The notes below the pieces were generated by a model. It worked only from the letters and a program-made list of their open reading frames with translations. It was not told where the DNA came from and did not search any database. 64,000 nt of DNA from positions 1,116,001 through 1,180,000 of the forward strand of contig JAHQRK010000004.1 in NCBI GenBank assembly GCA_019828595.1, given 5' to 3'. The translations under genes and the position numbers were made by a program. Shown here in pieces: positions 10,201 to 21,733 of this stretch; within the stretch, counting starts at the first letter, position 1; every line of letters begins with the position of its first letter. This DNA is from Aphanomyces cochlioides (Eukaryota; Oomycota; Saprolegniomycetes; Saprolegniales; Verrucalvaceae).

Positions 10201-11284
10201 GAACCACCAGCACTGAATCTTGACGCATGTTGGGGACTTGCAAAAGCGAAGCGATCTCGACAGCTAACTTCTTCAACGGCAGACGTTGTTTCTCCAATCG
10301 TTGAGAATGGAATTCTTTGAGTTGGGAGCGGATATCATTGACCAGCATGTCGTAGGCCTTGGAGATATTGTGGAATGTTGGAGACTTGTCCAAAAATCGA
10401 TCCAGACATCCATGAACAATCTCGGCCGCTCGTGGTAGACGAAGTAGCCAAGTTGGGGCTTTCCATGATCCAGAGCCATGGCGCAATGTTTGACGCTTTG
10501 TGATGATACGACAAGCCACGTGGTCAGCCTGTGGAACGTGTGGCATGTGCGTCGCCTTCCAATGACGAAGACCCGCCAAGGTGGACGAACAAAAGATGTA
10601 GTCGAGTCGGTTGGTGAGTGTGGGACTTGTGAAGGCTCGTGCCACGGGGTTTTGACGGCGAAACAGATCCACCAGAGACAAACTGTGCATCCATTGTTCC
10701 AGTTGAAGGGTGCCGGCCATGGTGGAGGTACTGGGTCTCAACGAATCCAAATCTTTGTTGAGAGTGCAGTTGAAATCTCCTCCAACAATGTGGAGCGCAT
10801 GTGGAGGAAAGTCGCGTGGCAATTCTTCGAAGTAACTTGCTCGTTGTTGGAAGGCTGCCGGCGCATAGATATTGTGGAGAACGACTGTCAGTGGACCCAG
10901 AGTACATCGCACTTGTAGATAACGACCACGAAGCACTGAGTTGTCATGAGGGACTTGAGTGGCGTTCTTCAAAGGAGAGTGAGGATGTATCAACGTAGCC
11001 AGACCTCCAGTGGCTGGCGACGTGGATACTTCAGGGTAAATAGGCTCTTCAAAGAACAAAGAGCCTTCGTGGTTTGTGATGCGTTGCCAATGGAACGCAA
11101 CACGGTCGTGGAGACTTGGCGTGCGGAAACGGGTTTCTTGGATAAAGGAAACGTCGTGAACACTTGATAGTTTGTCGAGGATGTACCGATGACTGTTGGA
11201 GAAGCCATTGGTGTTGAGGGAGATGATTTGTGGGTCCCAGTCCACGAGTTCAGTTGGGACATCGGAGAAGTTGTTGTCAATCAT
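7234..11284 (-). pseudogene. ORF2 of U3, full span with 5-bp deletion
   Basis: This runs from ATG (11284) to TGA (7234-7236) with all endonuclease, RT and zinc-knuckle motifs recognisable. The same five-base deletion as in U2, here near 9551, splits it into an N-terminal frame (9467-11287, about 606 residues, ending in an out-of-frame tail) and a C-terminal frame (7234-9465). The lesion sits about 45 residues before RT motif A, so no functional RT could be made. Sharing this lesion with U2 means common descent or conversion. Confidence 0.93.
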
Positions 11285-11362
11285 CACGAGTACAGATGAA
11301 AATGAGTAGAATGGAGGGGTCAGAGGGGAGGTTGAAATGGATTGAAGCAGGGGATAGAAGCC

Positions 11363-14276
11363 TTAGAGTTGATCGTCCTCCAAATCGAGGGGATCAATTT
11401 CGTCGGCGTTCATGGAGTGGTGAGCTTTGCTGCAGAGCTCGTCGATGTGGTAATTGTTGGTGATGCTTTTGAGCATCGAGATGGCCGACAAGACGGGAGC
11501 CGGCAAAGTGAACTTCTCGAGATTGTCGCTGAAGTTTTCGATCAAAGCAAACAGCGACCAGTCCGTCAAGCAGTTGGTGTCAGGCAATCTTGTTGCTTCT
11601 TGGTTCAATAGAACAGTCAGTGCCTCCGAGTTTGTGTAGAGGTCTGGGGCCCGATTTGAGAGGAATAAGTCAATCGTAGCAAGTGCAAAGAGGATGCGCT
11701 TGATCTCTGGTATGTCCGTGGTCAATTCTTCCAAGATTTCTGACGGGTGAATCTTGTATTGAGCCATGAAGTTGACGTGATGTTTGTAGTTGTGAGGCTT
11801 GCCTTGAGCTTTTAACAAAGCCATCTTGCGCTCAATAGTCTTGGTTGCAACAAGTGACTGAAACAAACTGAGGTCTTCATCTTGTGCGTACATAGCATGT
11901 GCAACGAGCTGAGGATCATCTCGCAAAATGCGTTGACATTCGGTGATACTGCCTTCGACTTTCTTGTCTCGAATGATCTTCTTCGCCAATTCGAGGTGGG
12001 CTGCAGCAGACTTGTTAAGTCGTTGTTTCTTCGCTTTGCCTTTGGTCTTTTTCGGGCGTGGCGCACTTGAATCTTCCAATACAATTCGAGGCACTGCAAA
12101 GTCTTCAAACGAGAGTTCCACGTCGTCTTCTTCGAGGATATGGAAACGGTTGGATGTCGGCAGGGGATCCAAACGTGGGGACGAAGGCAAAGTACGTTTT
12201 GGAGCTGGTCCAGAACGGTAGCTCGTTACCAATTGAAGGTCCAGCGAGTTCTTGGGCTGTTCACTTGGTGGAGCAAGAGCGGGCGATTCGTTGGTAGACA
12301 TTTCCACATCTTCTTGTTGTTTGTCTTGTCCATTGTTGTTAGGGGGATCGCTGTCACCAGACATATCGACATCAGAGCCATGTTTCTCCTGACGGAGGAG
12401 ATTTTGCCGCTGCCTTGGCCGCTTTTGCCTTCGCTTTTTCAGCCTTGGCCTCTGCACGTCGTGAAACAATCGACGGAGGCAATGTCTTGTTCAGAGCAGC
12501 GATCTTGTGCTGAAACACGACGACAAAAGGCTGACCCGACGGATCCGTAATGGTGATTTCGCGTAGTGCGTCGCCGGATTTTGGCACCAACACTGCAGGA
12601 GGCGCAGGCGACTTGAAAATGACTCTCAAATGCGGCGACTTGATGTTCTGACCAGCAGTAGGGTTGAATGCTGCTATCACTGACTTGGTCAATGCAGCCA
12701 TTTTCTTGACAATTGCCTTGGCCATCGAAGGGTGACTGACCTTGTTGAACGTAACGTAGTAGTTGTTGCCATAACGCGAGTACTTGGGAACCAGGAAGTC
12801 TTTGCCACCAAGTCGAAACGTTGTGCCTCCCATTTCCACGCACGTAGACAAGTTGTAACTTGAGATCACAATGGTCTGTGGGTTCTTCTTGTGGATCAAA
12901 ATGTTCGGAAATTTGGAGCCCCATAACGAACCAGGATTTTCCTTGACAAATTGATCGCAGATGACTTTTTCGGACCAGTCCTTGTAGCCTTCGCCCAACT
13001 TGACTGTGAGCTCGTACACTTGGGACTGGGGAGTGAGCAAAATGTTTTCAATGAAGGCGTCCATGTCACCAGAGTCTTTGTAGAATGCGTCCGCCATGGC
13101 TTCGCATCGCGCAATGTCGTCATCGGCAACAGCATGAGCACCAGTGTTGCGGTGTTTCGCGCCTTTGGGAGCATTGCCTTGCTTGGCATCTTTCTTGGAC
13201 GAAGCTGAATCCTTGCCGGGAGTCTTTTGCGTCCATGGATTGGCCTTTTCAGCGTTTTGTTGCTCTTGATCGCCTTGTATTTTGTCTGCCGCGGTAGGAG
13301 GATCAACAGCGCCATTTCCTTGAGCAACGGATTTGTCGACAATGTCTTGATTTGACTGTTCATTGTCATTGTTTGTCGATTGTTCCTCTTGAATAACTTC
13401 TCCAGGAGTATCACACGGCTTCGCTTGGCCGTTAATGTCGCCTGACCCATCAACCTCAGAGTGAATTTGAGTATTTCCCTCGTCGGTTAAGGCCTCGGTT
13501 TCAGTAGAATCCTTCCCCTCGGCGTCTCCAGAGACCATATCCACGTCCTCTTGAGATTTTTCTTCTTCCTCTCCCGTTCTAGGAGGCTCAGCACAGGGGG
13601 CGACGCGGTTGGTGGCTGCTGGCTCAGTCCCATTGGTCACGAGAAAGGCCGGGGCCAGACCCCCAGTGACAGGGGTAGAAGGGGAATCCATGCCATCCCC
13701 GCAGCACGGTGACTGGGGTACACCATTGCTCCGGCGAGAACCCAAATCGGGATACCGCCCCCGCCCCTCCGAAGAGGCCCCTGGGGGGAAGTAGACAGAA
13801 CCGCAGGGTGTGCCCATAGGGGGGGCCCTCGTAGCCTCTAGGGCTGGCATGGACCCCGTTTTCTCGCCGCCTTCACTGGGGATCGACTCCAATTGGAGTC
13901 CAGGGAAGCAGCCACCACAGGCACAAGGCCCCAGTGGTTCGCCCTCCTGAGTGAGGGCTTCGCTAGACAAGTTAACGACAGTGGTCTGGGGGTCAACCAC
14001 TGACCCACTGAGGTTGACCCCCCCTGGAACTCCGGCGAGTGGAGCACCAGGTGAAGCGCTGGGGGAGCGAGACGCAGATTGGTCTCCAGAGACGCTGTTG
14101 GGGTCGAACTCGACCTCCACTTCGGCCCTAGGGTTAGGTGTAGCGACATTACTCACACCACTTCCGCCATCCTGATTGGACGACGAAAGTGGGTGAGGTG
14201 ATACAATACCTGGAATGATGGTGACTCCGTGAGTGTTGGTCTCACGGAGCTCGGAACAGCTGTTGGCGTTGGACAT
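11363..14276 (-). pseudogene. ORF1 of U3, full span with 125-bp deletion
   Basis: ORF1 begins at the ATG at 14276 after a 61-nt 5' UTR and ends at TAA 11363. Relative to U8, 125 bp encoding about residues 632-673 (acidic linker) are lost at 12382/12383, shifting the frame. The N-terminal frame stops at 12372 and the C-terminal frame is 11363-12469. The N-terminal third is Ser/Pro/Glu-rich with scattered Cys, the middle third looks globular, and the C-terminal third is helical. No CCHC knuckle is seen, unlike many LINE ORF1 proteins. Confidence 0.9.
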
Positions 14277-14337
14277 TTTGAGCGCGGCGGCACTTGATAA
14301 CTTCTTGACTTGAGGGGTACGAGGCAAATTCGGAAGT

Positions 14338-14827
14338 GGGACTTGTGAAGGTTCTTGCCACGGGGTTTTGACGGCGAAACAGATCCACCAGAGACAAACT
14401 GTGCATCCATTGTTCCAGTTGAAGGGTGCCGGCCATGGTGGAGGTACTGGGTCTCAACGAATCCAAATCTTTGTTGAGAGTGCAGTTGAAATCTCCTCCA
14501 ACAATGTGGAGCGCATGTGGAGGAAAGTCGCGTGGCAATTCTTCGAAGTAACTTGCTCGTTGTTGGAAGGCTGCCGGCGCATAGATATTGTGGAGAACGA
14601 CTGTCAGTGGACCCAGAGTACATCGCACTTGTAGATAACGACCACGAAGCACTGAGTTGTCATGAGGGACTTGAGTGGCGTTCTTCAAAGGAGAGTGAGG
14701 ATGTATCAACGTAGCCAGACCTCCAGTGGCTGGCGACGTGGATACTTCAGGGTAAATAGGCTCTTCAAAGAACAAAGAGCCTTCGTGGTTTGTGATGCGT
14801 TGCCAATGGAACGCAACACGGTCGTGG
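14338..14827 (-). pseudogene. ORF2 endonuclease fragment between U3 and U4
   Basis: An isolated minus-strand piece of ORF2, about residues 58-222, holding the GGDFN motif. Its left edge abuts the 5' terminus of U3. Its right edge (CACGGTCGTGG) directly precedes the 3' end of U4, giving another TGG insertion site. It has neither start nor stop of its own. Its right-hand 12 bases match the end of P2 in inverted orientation. Confidence 0.85.
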
Positions 14828-14973
14828 TTAAATGAGTTGTATTAACCTTATTTTTGAGCAAAGGCCCTAATGACTTACTAATTTGCCTCGTACTGTATAA
14901 ATAGAACTTGGAAAACAGAATATGGCAAAGTGGTCATTGAACAGGAGATGAAGTGAGTGAGCCGTTAGCTCAC

Positions 14974-17900
14974 TCATGAAACGACGCTGTTAGGAATGAT
15001 GTGTTGACATAACCAGGGGTCCGAAGATAGATGCTTGAGCACATTGAATACCTTGGTGTATCCCTTCTTGAGAGGGAGATCAACCAGGAGCTGTTGTAGA
15101 TGTAGCTTGATCAAAGAGGCAGCATGAATGGCAACTTCCATCGGACTCTTCGCTGTGAGGTCGGGTCGAAAGGTGCGATCGGCACGTTGGAGCCATATTT
15201 GATAATACACGCAGGCTCGGACAATCGGCCAGATCTTCAGATAGCCACGGATGTAGTATCCATCGGACGGCTTGGGCGTCTCGTAGAACATTTCCAGACA
15301 CGTGGACGGAAAGGAACACTCGAGCAGTCGCTGGATCGCCTTGAAGGAATACCAAACAGATTGACCATATCCACAAGAGAACAGGAAATGCTCGTACGTC
15401 TCATTGACACGACAGAAGACACACGTCGGCTTGGGGTCTTGGTACTGAAACAGATATTGCATGGCGTTGGCGCGGAGAAGGGTCTTGAAAATGAACTCTC
15501 CATATCGAGGGAGAATGTGGTCGGGTTGGAGGAAGGCGGCAAGTTGGGTAAGGCGCTTGGGGTCTTCGTAAAAGTTGGATGGCAGGTTGAGATGCTTGGT
15601 AGGAAGAATGGACGAGCTGACAGCTGGAGAAGCTCTGATCTTAGCCGATTTCGAAGTCGCAAGCGCCAACAAGATCGGACTCGAGTCAGGGTGTATCATC
15701 CAGTGCCATTCCATCCATTCAGAGCTTGGCGTCGGCAAGTGGAACACGGGAGCATCCTCTTCAGAAACAATCTCAAACAATCGTGATAACTTGGTCACCA
15801 AGATTGAGATCCATTGTTTCGTTGGAGGGACAAAATTGGCTTGGCGGCAGGCACGGTTGATTTTGTCGAACAAGATCGAAGCTGGCCAAACTCGCTGACA
15901 CGGAGTCAACAAATGCGACAACTTCGTGATGTGAAGCGAAGCCAATACATTGGCTTGGTCTTGCGTCGATGTAGAGCACTGATCGTATAGGTCTTCGAGT
16001 CCAGGCAGATACGAGTTGTGCCAAAGGGGAACATCCAAAGATGAGATGTGATTTGGACAGCCGTACGGAGGTCAGCGAGATTCAAACCAGCTACTCAATA
16101 AGGCTTTCCACATTGGAGTGATATTGGGATTCTTGTACAGTTGTCTGATGAATGCAGAAGTACCATTTGCCAAGAGGAGATCTCGGGGGGAACCCCATGG
16201 ATGAAAAGCCTTCTCGAGGAGAGTATAGCCCGGCGTAATCCAGGCGGACATGGCAGACTTGCGGGGTGGGGTGGTGATGGCTTGAATGCATCTGATCATG
16301 ACAGAGCGGTTGTGTTGTTGCCATAAAGCAAGTGCATGGTGCAGGCCTAAGCCACCGGACTTCTTCGGCATGAATAGGATCTCCTTTTTGATCAAACGGA
16401 GGCCATGGACAGAGGAGGATGGGTTGATTTCTTCACCATGCATAAATTGAAGCATGGCCTTGTCGATCTTTTTGGCCAGGTCTTTGTCGGCAGGGACAAA
16501 AGCCAGTTGGTACCATAACACAGGCAGACATATGCTGTGCAGGATAGTGACTTTTCCGGCCATGGTTCGAGCCTTGTAGAGCCACAAAGACAAGCGAGCC
16601 ACAAACTTCTCAAACACGTAATTGAAACGTGCCAATGGAGAAAGATTGGGCGCAACCAAGATACCAAGAGCCTTCACGGGACTGTCGGAAGTAACTTGTA
16701 GTGAGGCAAGGTTCCCATTCAACTGGCTATAGGTCAGAATCTGTGTCTTGTCGACGTTGAGTCGGAAACCAGACTTGTCGCAAAAGGTTTGAACCAATGC
16801 AAGCTGCCGGTGGAGGCACGTCTCATTTGCAGCATAGAGTTGCGAGTCGTCGGCAAAGTAACTCCCAGTGTGGTAGCGATCCCCACACTTGATGCCATAG
16901 TTGGAGTGTTGCCGTAGGAGTTGGCACATCGGTTCCAAAGCGATCACAAACAGAAGTGGCGACAGTGGATCACCTTGCAACACACCGCGTGAGATGTGAA
17001 CTGGCTTGGACAAGAAGCCGTTCACCAAGATGCGAGACTTGCGGCCCGAGTACAGTACGCGAACCATGTCAACAAAGGTTTCGGGAAAGCCATAGTGACG
17101 GAGGACGCGGAGCAAGTACGCGTGGTCCACGCGATCAAAAGCTTTCTCAAAGTCAAGCAGTGCCACCATCGAGGACGGACTGTGTAGTTTGATGTGGTGC
17201 AGCATGTCATCCAGTCGTGCAATATTGGTTTGGATATTGCTTCGACGGATACAGCCTTGCTGGTCCGGGTGGATGATGTGTCGAATGTGGCGCTGGAGTC
17301 GATAAGCCAGAATACTCGTCAGGATTTTCACATCCGTGTTGAGTAGGCTAATGGGCCGATAGTTCTTGGCCTGTGACTTGGGGCCTTTCTTGTGCAGCAA
17401 CACCAGCGTACTGACAAGTTGCATGGGAGTCAAGCGAGGGTGAGAATGGAGCTGGTGTGTGAATAGCAGCTCCAATACCAACGACCACTTGTGAGGTGCA
17501 AGTTTGAGGACTTCGAATGGCAGAGCGTTGGGACCTGGCGCTGAGTTCGAACTGCTGTGTCGAATAGCATGATAGAACTCGTTGGCGCGCAAGGGAGCCG
17601 ACAGCTCTTTCTGGGCTTGCTCTGGCAGTTGCTTGTGTCGAGTCAATGGGGTCAGAAATGACGACACTTCGTCTCCAGATCGCTGCACCTCGGGAGCTGC
17701 AAACAAGTCCTTGTAGTAGTCGACCAGGACGTCAGACATGCCTTGTTGATTGGAGACAACATTTCCATTGACATCCACCAACTCTTTGAAGACTGTCTTC
17801 TTCAAGGGGGTAGGGACAGGGGACATGAAGTGGAACTTGGACGAGCGCTCTGCTTTGTACAAGTGATGTTGGAACGCCTGGTCTTGACGAAACTGCTTGT

Positions 17901-19029
17901 CTCGATCTTGCAGCTCGTGAATTTGCTTTTGAAGGTCTCGCACTCGATCCACCAGCACTGAATCTTGACGCATGTTGGGGACTTGCAAAAGCGAAGCGAT
18001 CTCGACAGCTAACTTCTTCAACGGCAGACGTTGTTTCTCCAATCGTTGAGAATGGAATTCTTTGAGTTGGGAGCGGATATCATTGACCAGCATGTCGTAG
18101 GCCTTGGAGATATTGTGGAATGTTGGAGACTTGTCCAAAAATCGATCCAGACATCCATGAACAATCTCGGCCGCTCGTGGTAGACGAAGTAGCCAAGTTG
18201 GAGCTTTCCATGATCCAGAGCCATGGCGCAATGTTTGACGCTTTGTGATGATACGACAAGCCACGTGGTCAGCCTGTGGAACGTGTGGCATGTGCGTCGC
18301 CTTCCAATGACGAAGACCCGCCAAGGTGGACGAACAAAAGATGTAGTCGAGTCGGTTGGTGAGTGTGGGACTTGTGAAGGCTCGTGCCACGGGGTTTTGA
18401 CGGCGAAACAGATCCACCAGAGACAAACTGTGCATCCATTGTTCCAGTTGAAGGGTGCCGGCCATGGTGGAGGTACTGGGTCTCAACGAATCCAAATCTT
18501 TGTTGAGAGTGCAGTTGAAATCTCCTCCAACAATGTGGAGCGCATGTGGAGGAAAGTCGCGTGGCAATTCTTCGAAGTAACTTGCTCGTTCTTGGAAGGC
18601 TGCCGGCGCATAGATATTGTGGAGAACGACTGTCAGTGGACCCAGAGTACATCGCACTTGTAGATAACGACCACGAAGCACTGGGTTGTCATGAGGGACT
18701 TGAGTGGCGTTCTTCAAAGGAGAGTGAGGATGTATCAACGTAGCCAGACCTCCAGTGGCTGGCGACGTGGATACTTCAGGGTAAATAGGCTCTTCAAAGA
18801 ACAAAGAGCCTTCGTGGTTTGTGATGCGTTGCCAATGGAACGCAACACGGTCGTGGAGACTTGGCGTGCGGAAACGGGTTTCTTGGATAAAGGAAACGTC
18901 GTGAACACTTGATAGTTTGTCGAGGATGTACCGATGACTGTTGGAGAAGCCATTGGTGTTGAGGGAGATGATTTGTGGGTCCCAGTCCACGAGTTCAGTT
19001 GGGACATCGGAGAAGTTGTTGTCAATCAT
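14974..19029 (-). pseudogene. ORF2 of U4 with nonsense codon
   Basis: Full-length span from ATG (19029) to TGA (14974). The frame is open for 985 residues, through the endonuclease and the whole RT domain, then meets TGA at 16072-16074 where other copies have TGG (Trp). Three substitutions cluster within about a dozen bases there. The downstream part (14974-16038) with the zinc knuckle stays in frame. A truncated protein with endonuclease and RT but no C-terminal knuckle could in principle be made; activity is unknown. Confidence 0.92.
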
Positions 19030-19107
19030 CACGAGTACAGATGAAAATGAGTAGAATGGAGGGGTCAGAGGGGAGGTTGAAATGGATTGAAGCAGGGGAT
19101 AGAAGCC

Positions 19108-21587
19108 TTAGAGTTGATCGTCCTCCAAATCGAGGGGATCAATTTCGTCGGCGTTCATGGAGTGGTGAGCTTTGCTGCAGAGCTCGTCGATGTGGTAATT
19201 GTTGGTGATGCTTTTGAGCATCGAGATGGCCGACAAGACGGGAGCCGGCAAAGTGAACTTCTCGAGATTGTCGCTGAAGTTTTCGATCAAAGCAAACAGC
19301 GACCAGTCCGTCAAGCAGTTGGTGTCAGGCAATCTTGTTGCTTCTTGGTTCAATAGAACAGTCAGTGCCTCCGAGTTTGTGTAGAGGTCTGGGGCCCGAT
19401 TTGAGAGGAATAAGTCAATCGTAGCAAGTGCAAAGAGGATGCGCTTGATCTCTGGTATGTCCGTGGTCAATTCTTCCAAGATTTCTGACGGGTGAATCTT
19501 GTATTGAGCCATGAAGTTGACGTGATGTTTGTAGTTGTGAGGCTTGCCTTGAGCTTTTAACAAAGCCATCTTGCGCTCAATAGTCTTGGTTGCAACAAGT
19601 GACTGAAACAAACTGAGGTCTTCATCTTGTGCGTACATAGCATGTGCAACGAGCTGAGGATCATCTCGCAAAATGCGTTGACATTCGGTGATACTGCCTT
19701 CGACTTTCTTGTCTCGAATGATCTTCTTCGCCAATTCGAGGTGGGCTGCAGCAGACTTGTTAAGTCGTTGTTTCTTCGCTTTGCCTTTGGTCTTTTTCGG
19801 GCGTGGCGCACTTGAATCTTCCAATACAATTCGAGGCACTGCAAAGTCTTCAAACGAGAGTTCCACGTCGTCTTCTTCGAGGATATGAAAACGGTTGGAT
19901 GTCGGCAGGGGATCCAAACGTGGGGACGAAGGCAAAGTACGTTTTGGAGCTGGTCCAGACCGGTAGCCCGTTACCAATTGAAGGTCCAGCGAGTTCTTGG
20001 GCTGCTCACTTGGTGGAGCAAGAGCGGGCGATTCGTTGGTAGACATTTCCACATCTTCTTGTTGTTTGTCTTGTCCATTGTTGTTAGGGGGATCGCTGTC
20101 ACCAGACATATCGACATCAGAGCCATGAGAAGGAGCTGTTGGCTGTGGTTGTTCATCTTGACGATCTCCAGATGCCTCAGTTGAGTCGGCCTCGCCTTCC
20201 GCATTTGTTCCAGGGTCTTGATCATGATCGTCTCCATCATGTTCAGGTTCTTTTTCTCCTGACGGAGGAGATTTTGCCGCTGCCTTGGCCGCTTTTGCCT
20301 TCGCTTTTTCAGCCTTGGCCTCTGCACGTCGTGAAACAATCGACGGAGGCAATGTCTTGTTCAGAGCAGCGATCTTGTGCTGAAACACGACGACAAAAGG
20401 CTGACCCGACGGATCCGTAATGGTGATTTCGCGTAGTGCGTCGCCGGATTTTGGCACCAACACTGCAGGAGGCGCAGGCGACTTGAAAATGACTCTCAAA
20501 TGCGGCGACTTGATGTTCTGACCAGCAGTAGGGTTGAATGCTGCTATCACTGACTTGGTCAATGCAGCCATTTTTTTGACAATTGCCTTGGCCATCGAAG
20601 GGTGACTGACCTTGTTGAACGTAACGTAGTAGTTGTTGCCATAACGCGAGTATTTGGGAACCAGGAAGTCTTTGCCACCAAGTCGAAACGTTGTGCCTCC
20701 CATTTCCACGCACGTAGACAAGTTGTAACTTGAGATCACAATGGTCTGTGGGTTCTTCTTGTGGATCAAAATGTTCGGAAATTTGGAGCCCCATAACGAA
20801 CCAGGATTTTCCTTGACAAATTGATCGCAGATGACTTTTTCGGACCAGTCCTTGTAGCCTTCGCCCAACTTGACTGTGAGCTCGTACACTTGGGACTGGG
20901 GGGTGAGCAAAATGTTTTCAATGAAGGCGTCCATGTCACCAGAGTCTTTGTAGAATGCGTTCGCCATGGCCTCGCATCGCGCAATATCGTCATCGGCAAC
21001 AGCATGAGCACCAGTGTTGCGATGTTTCGCGCCTTTGGGGGCATTGCCTTGCTTGGCATCTTTCTTGGACGAAGCTGAATCCTTGCCGGGAGTCTTTTGC
21101 GTCCATGGATTGGCCTTTTCAGCGTTTTGTTGCTCTTGATCGCCTTGTATTTTGTCTGCCGCGGTAGGAGGATCAACAGCGCCATTTCCTTGAGCAACGG
21201 ATTTGTCGACAATGTCTTGATTTGACTGGTCATTGTCATTGTTTGTCGATTGTTCCTCTTGAATAACTTCTCCAGGAGTATCACACGGCTTCGCTTGGCC
21301 GTTAATGTCGCCTGACCCATCAACCTCAGAGTGAATTTGAGTATTTCCCTCGTCGGTTAAGGCCTCGGTTTCAGTAGAATCCTTCCCCTCGGCGTCTCCA
21401 GAGACCATATCCACGTCCTCTTGAGATTTTTCTTCTTCCTCTCCCGTTCTAGGAGGCTCAGCACAGGGGGCGACGCGGTTGGTGGCTGCTGGCTCAGTCC
21501 CATTGGTCACGAGAAAGGCCGGGGCCAGACCCCCAGTGACAGGGGTAGAAGGGGAATCCATGCCATCCCCGCAGCACGGTGACTGGG
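19108..21587 (-). pseudogene. ORF1 of U4, N-terminally truncated
   Basis: Open frame for ORF1 residues of about 189-1012, ending at the usual TAA. The N-terminal 188 residues and the 5' UTR are missing. Upstream the frame continues by chance into the 3' tail of U5 (to 21621), adding a dozen codons from that tail without an ATG. Apart from truncation no internal stop or frameshift is seen. Confidence 0.9.
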
Positions 21588-21733
21588 TTAAATGAGTTGT
21601 ATTAACCTTATTTTTGAGCAAAGGCCCTAATGACTTACTAATTTGCCTCGTACTGTATAAATAGAACTTGGAAAACAGAATATGGCAAAGTGGTCATTGA
21701 ACAGGAGATGAAGTGAGTGAGCCGTTAGCTCAC

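Larger units (their letters stand above)
7088..14337 (-). mobile_element. LINE copy U3, both ends present
   Basis: A 7250-bp copy with the family 3' terminus at 7088 and 5' terminus at 14337. With its 125-bp and 5-bp deletions restored it would be 7380 bp, which agrees with U8. Left flank ends ..CCCTGG; right flank is an ORF2 fragment beginning GGGACTTG. No clear target-site duplication is visible. Both ORFs are broken. Confidence 0.9.
14828..21587 (-). mobile_element. LINE copy U4, 5'-truncated in ORF1
   Basis: A 6760-bp copy with a complete 3' end and homology up to ORF1 residue 189 or so, where U5 begins. Its 3' region carries changes shared with U5 (TAACG loop, Asn for Asp near the ORF2 C-terminus, Cys for Arg nearby), so U4 and U5 form a subfamily or arose by duplication. 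Confidence 0.88.
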
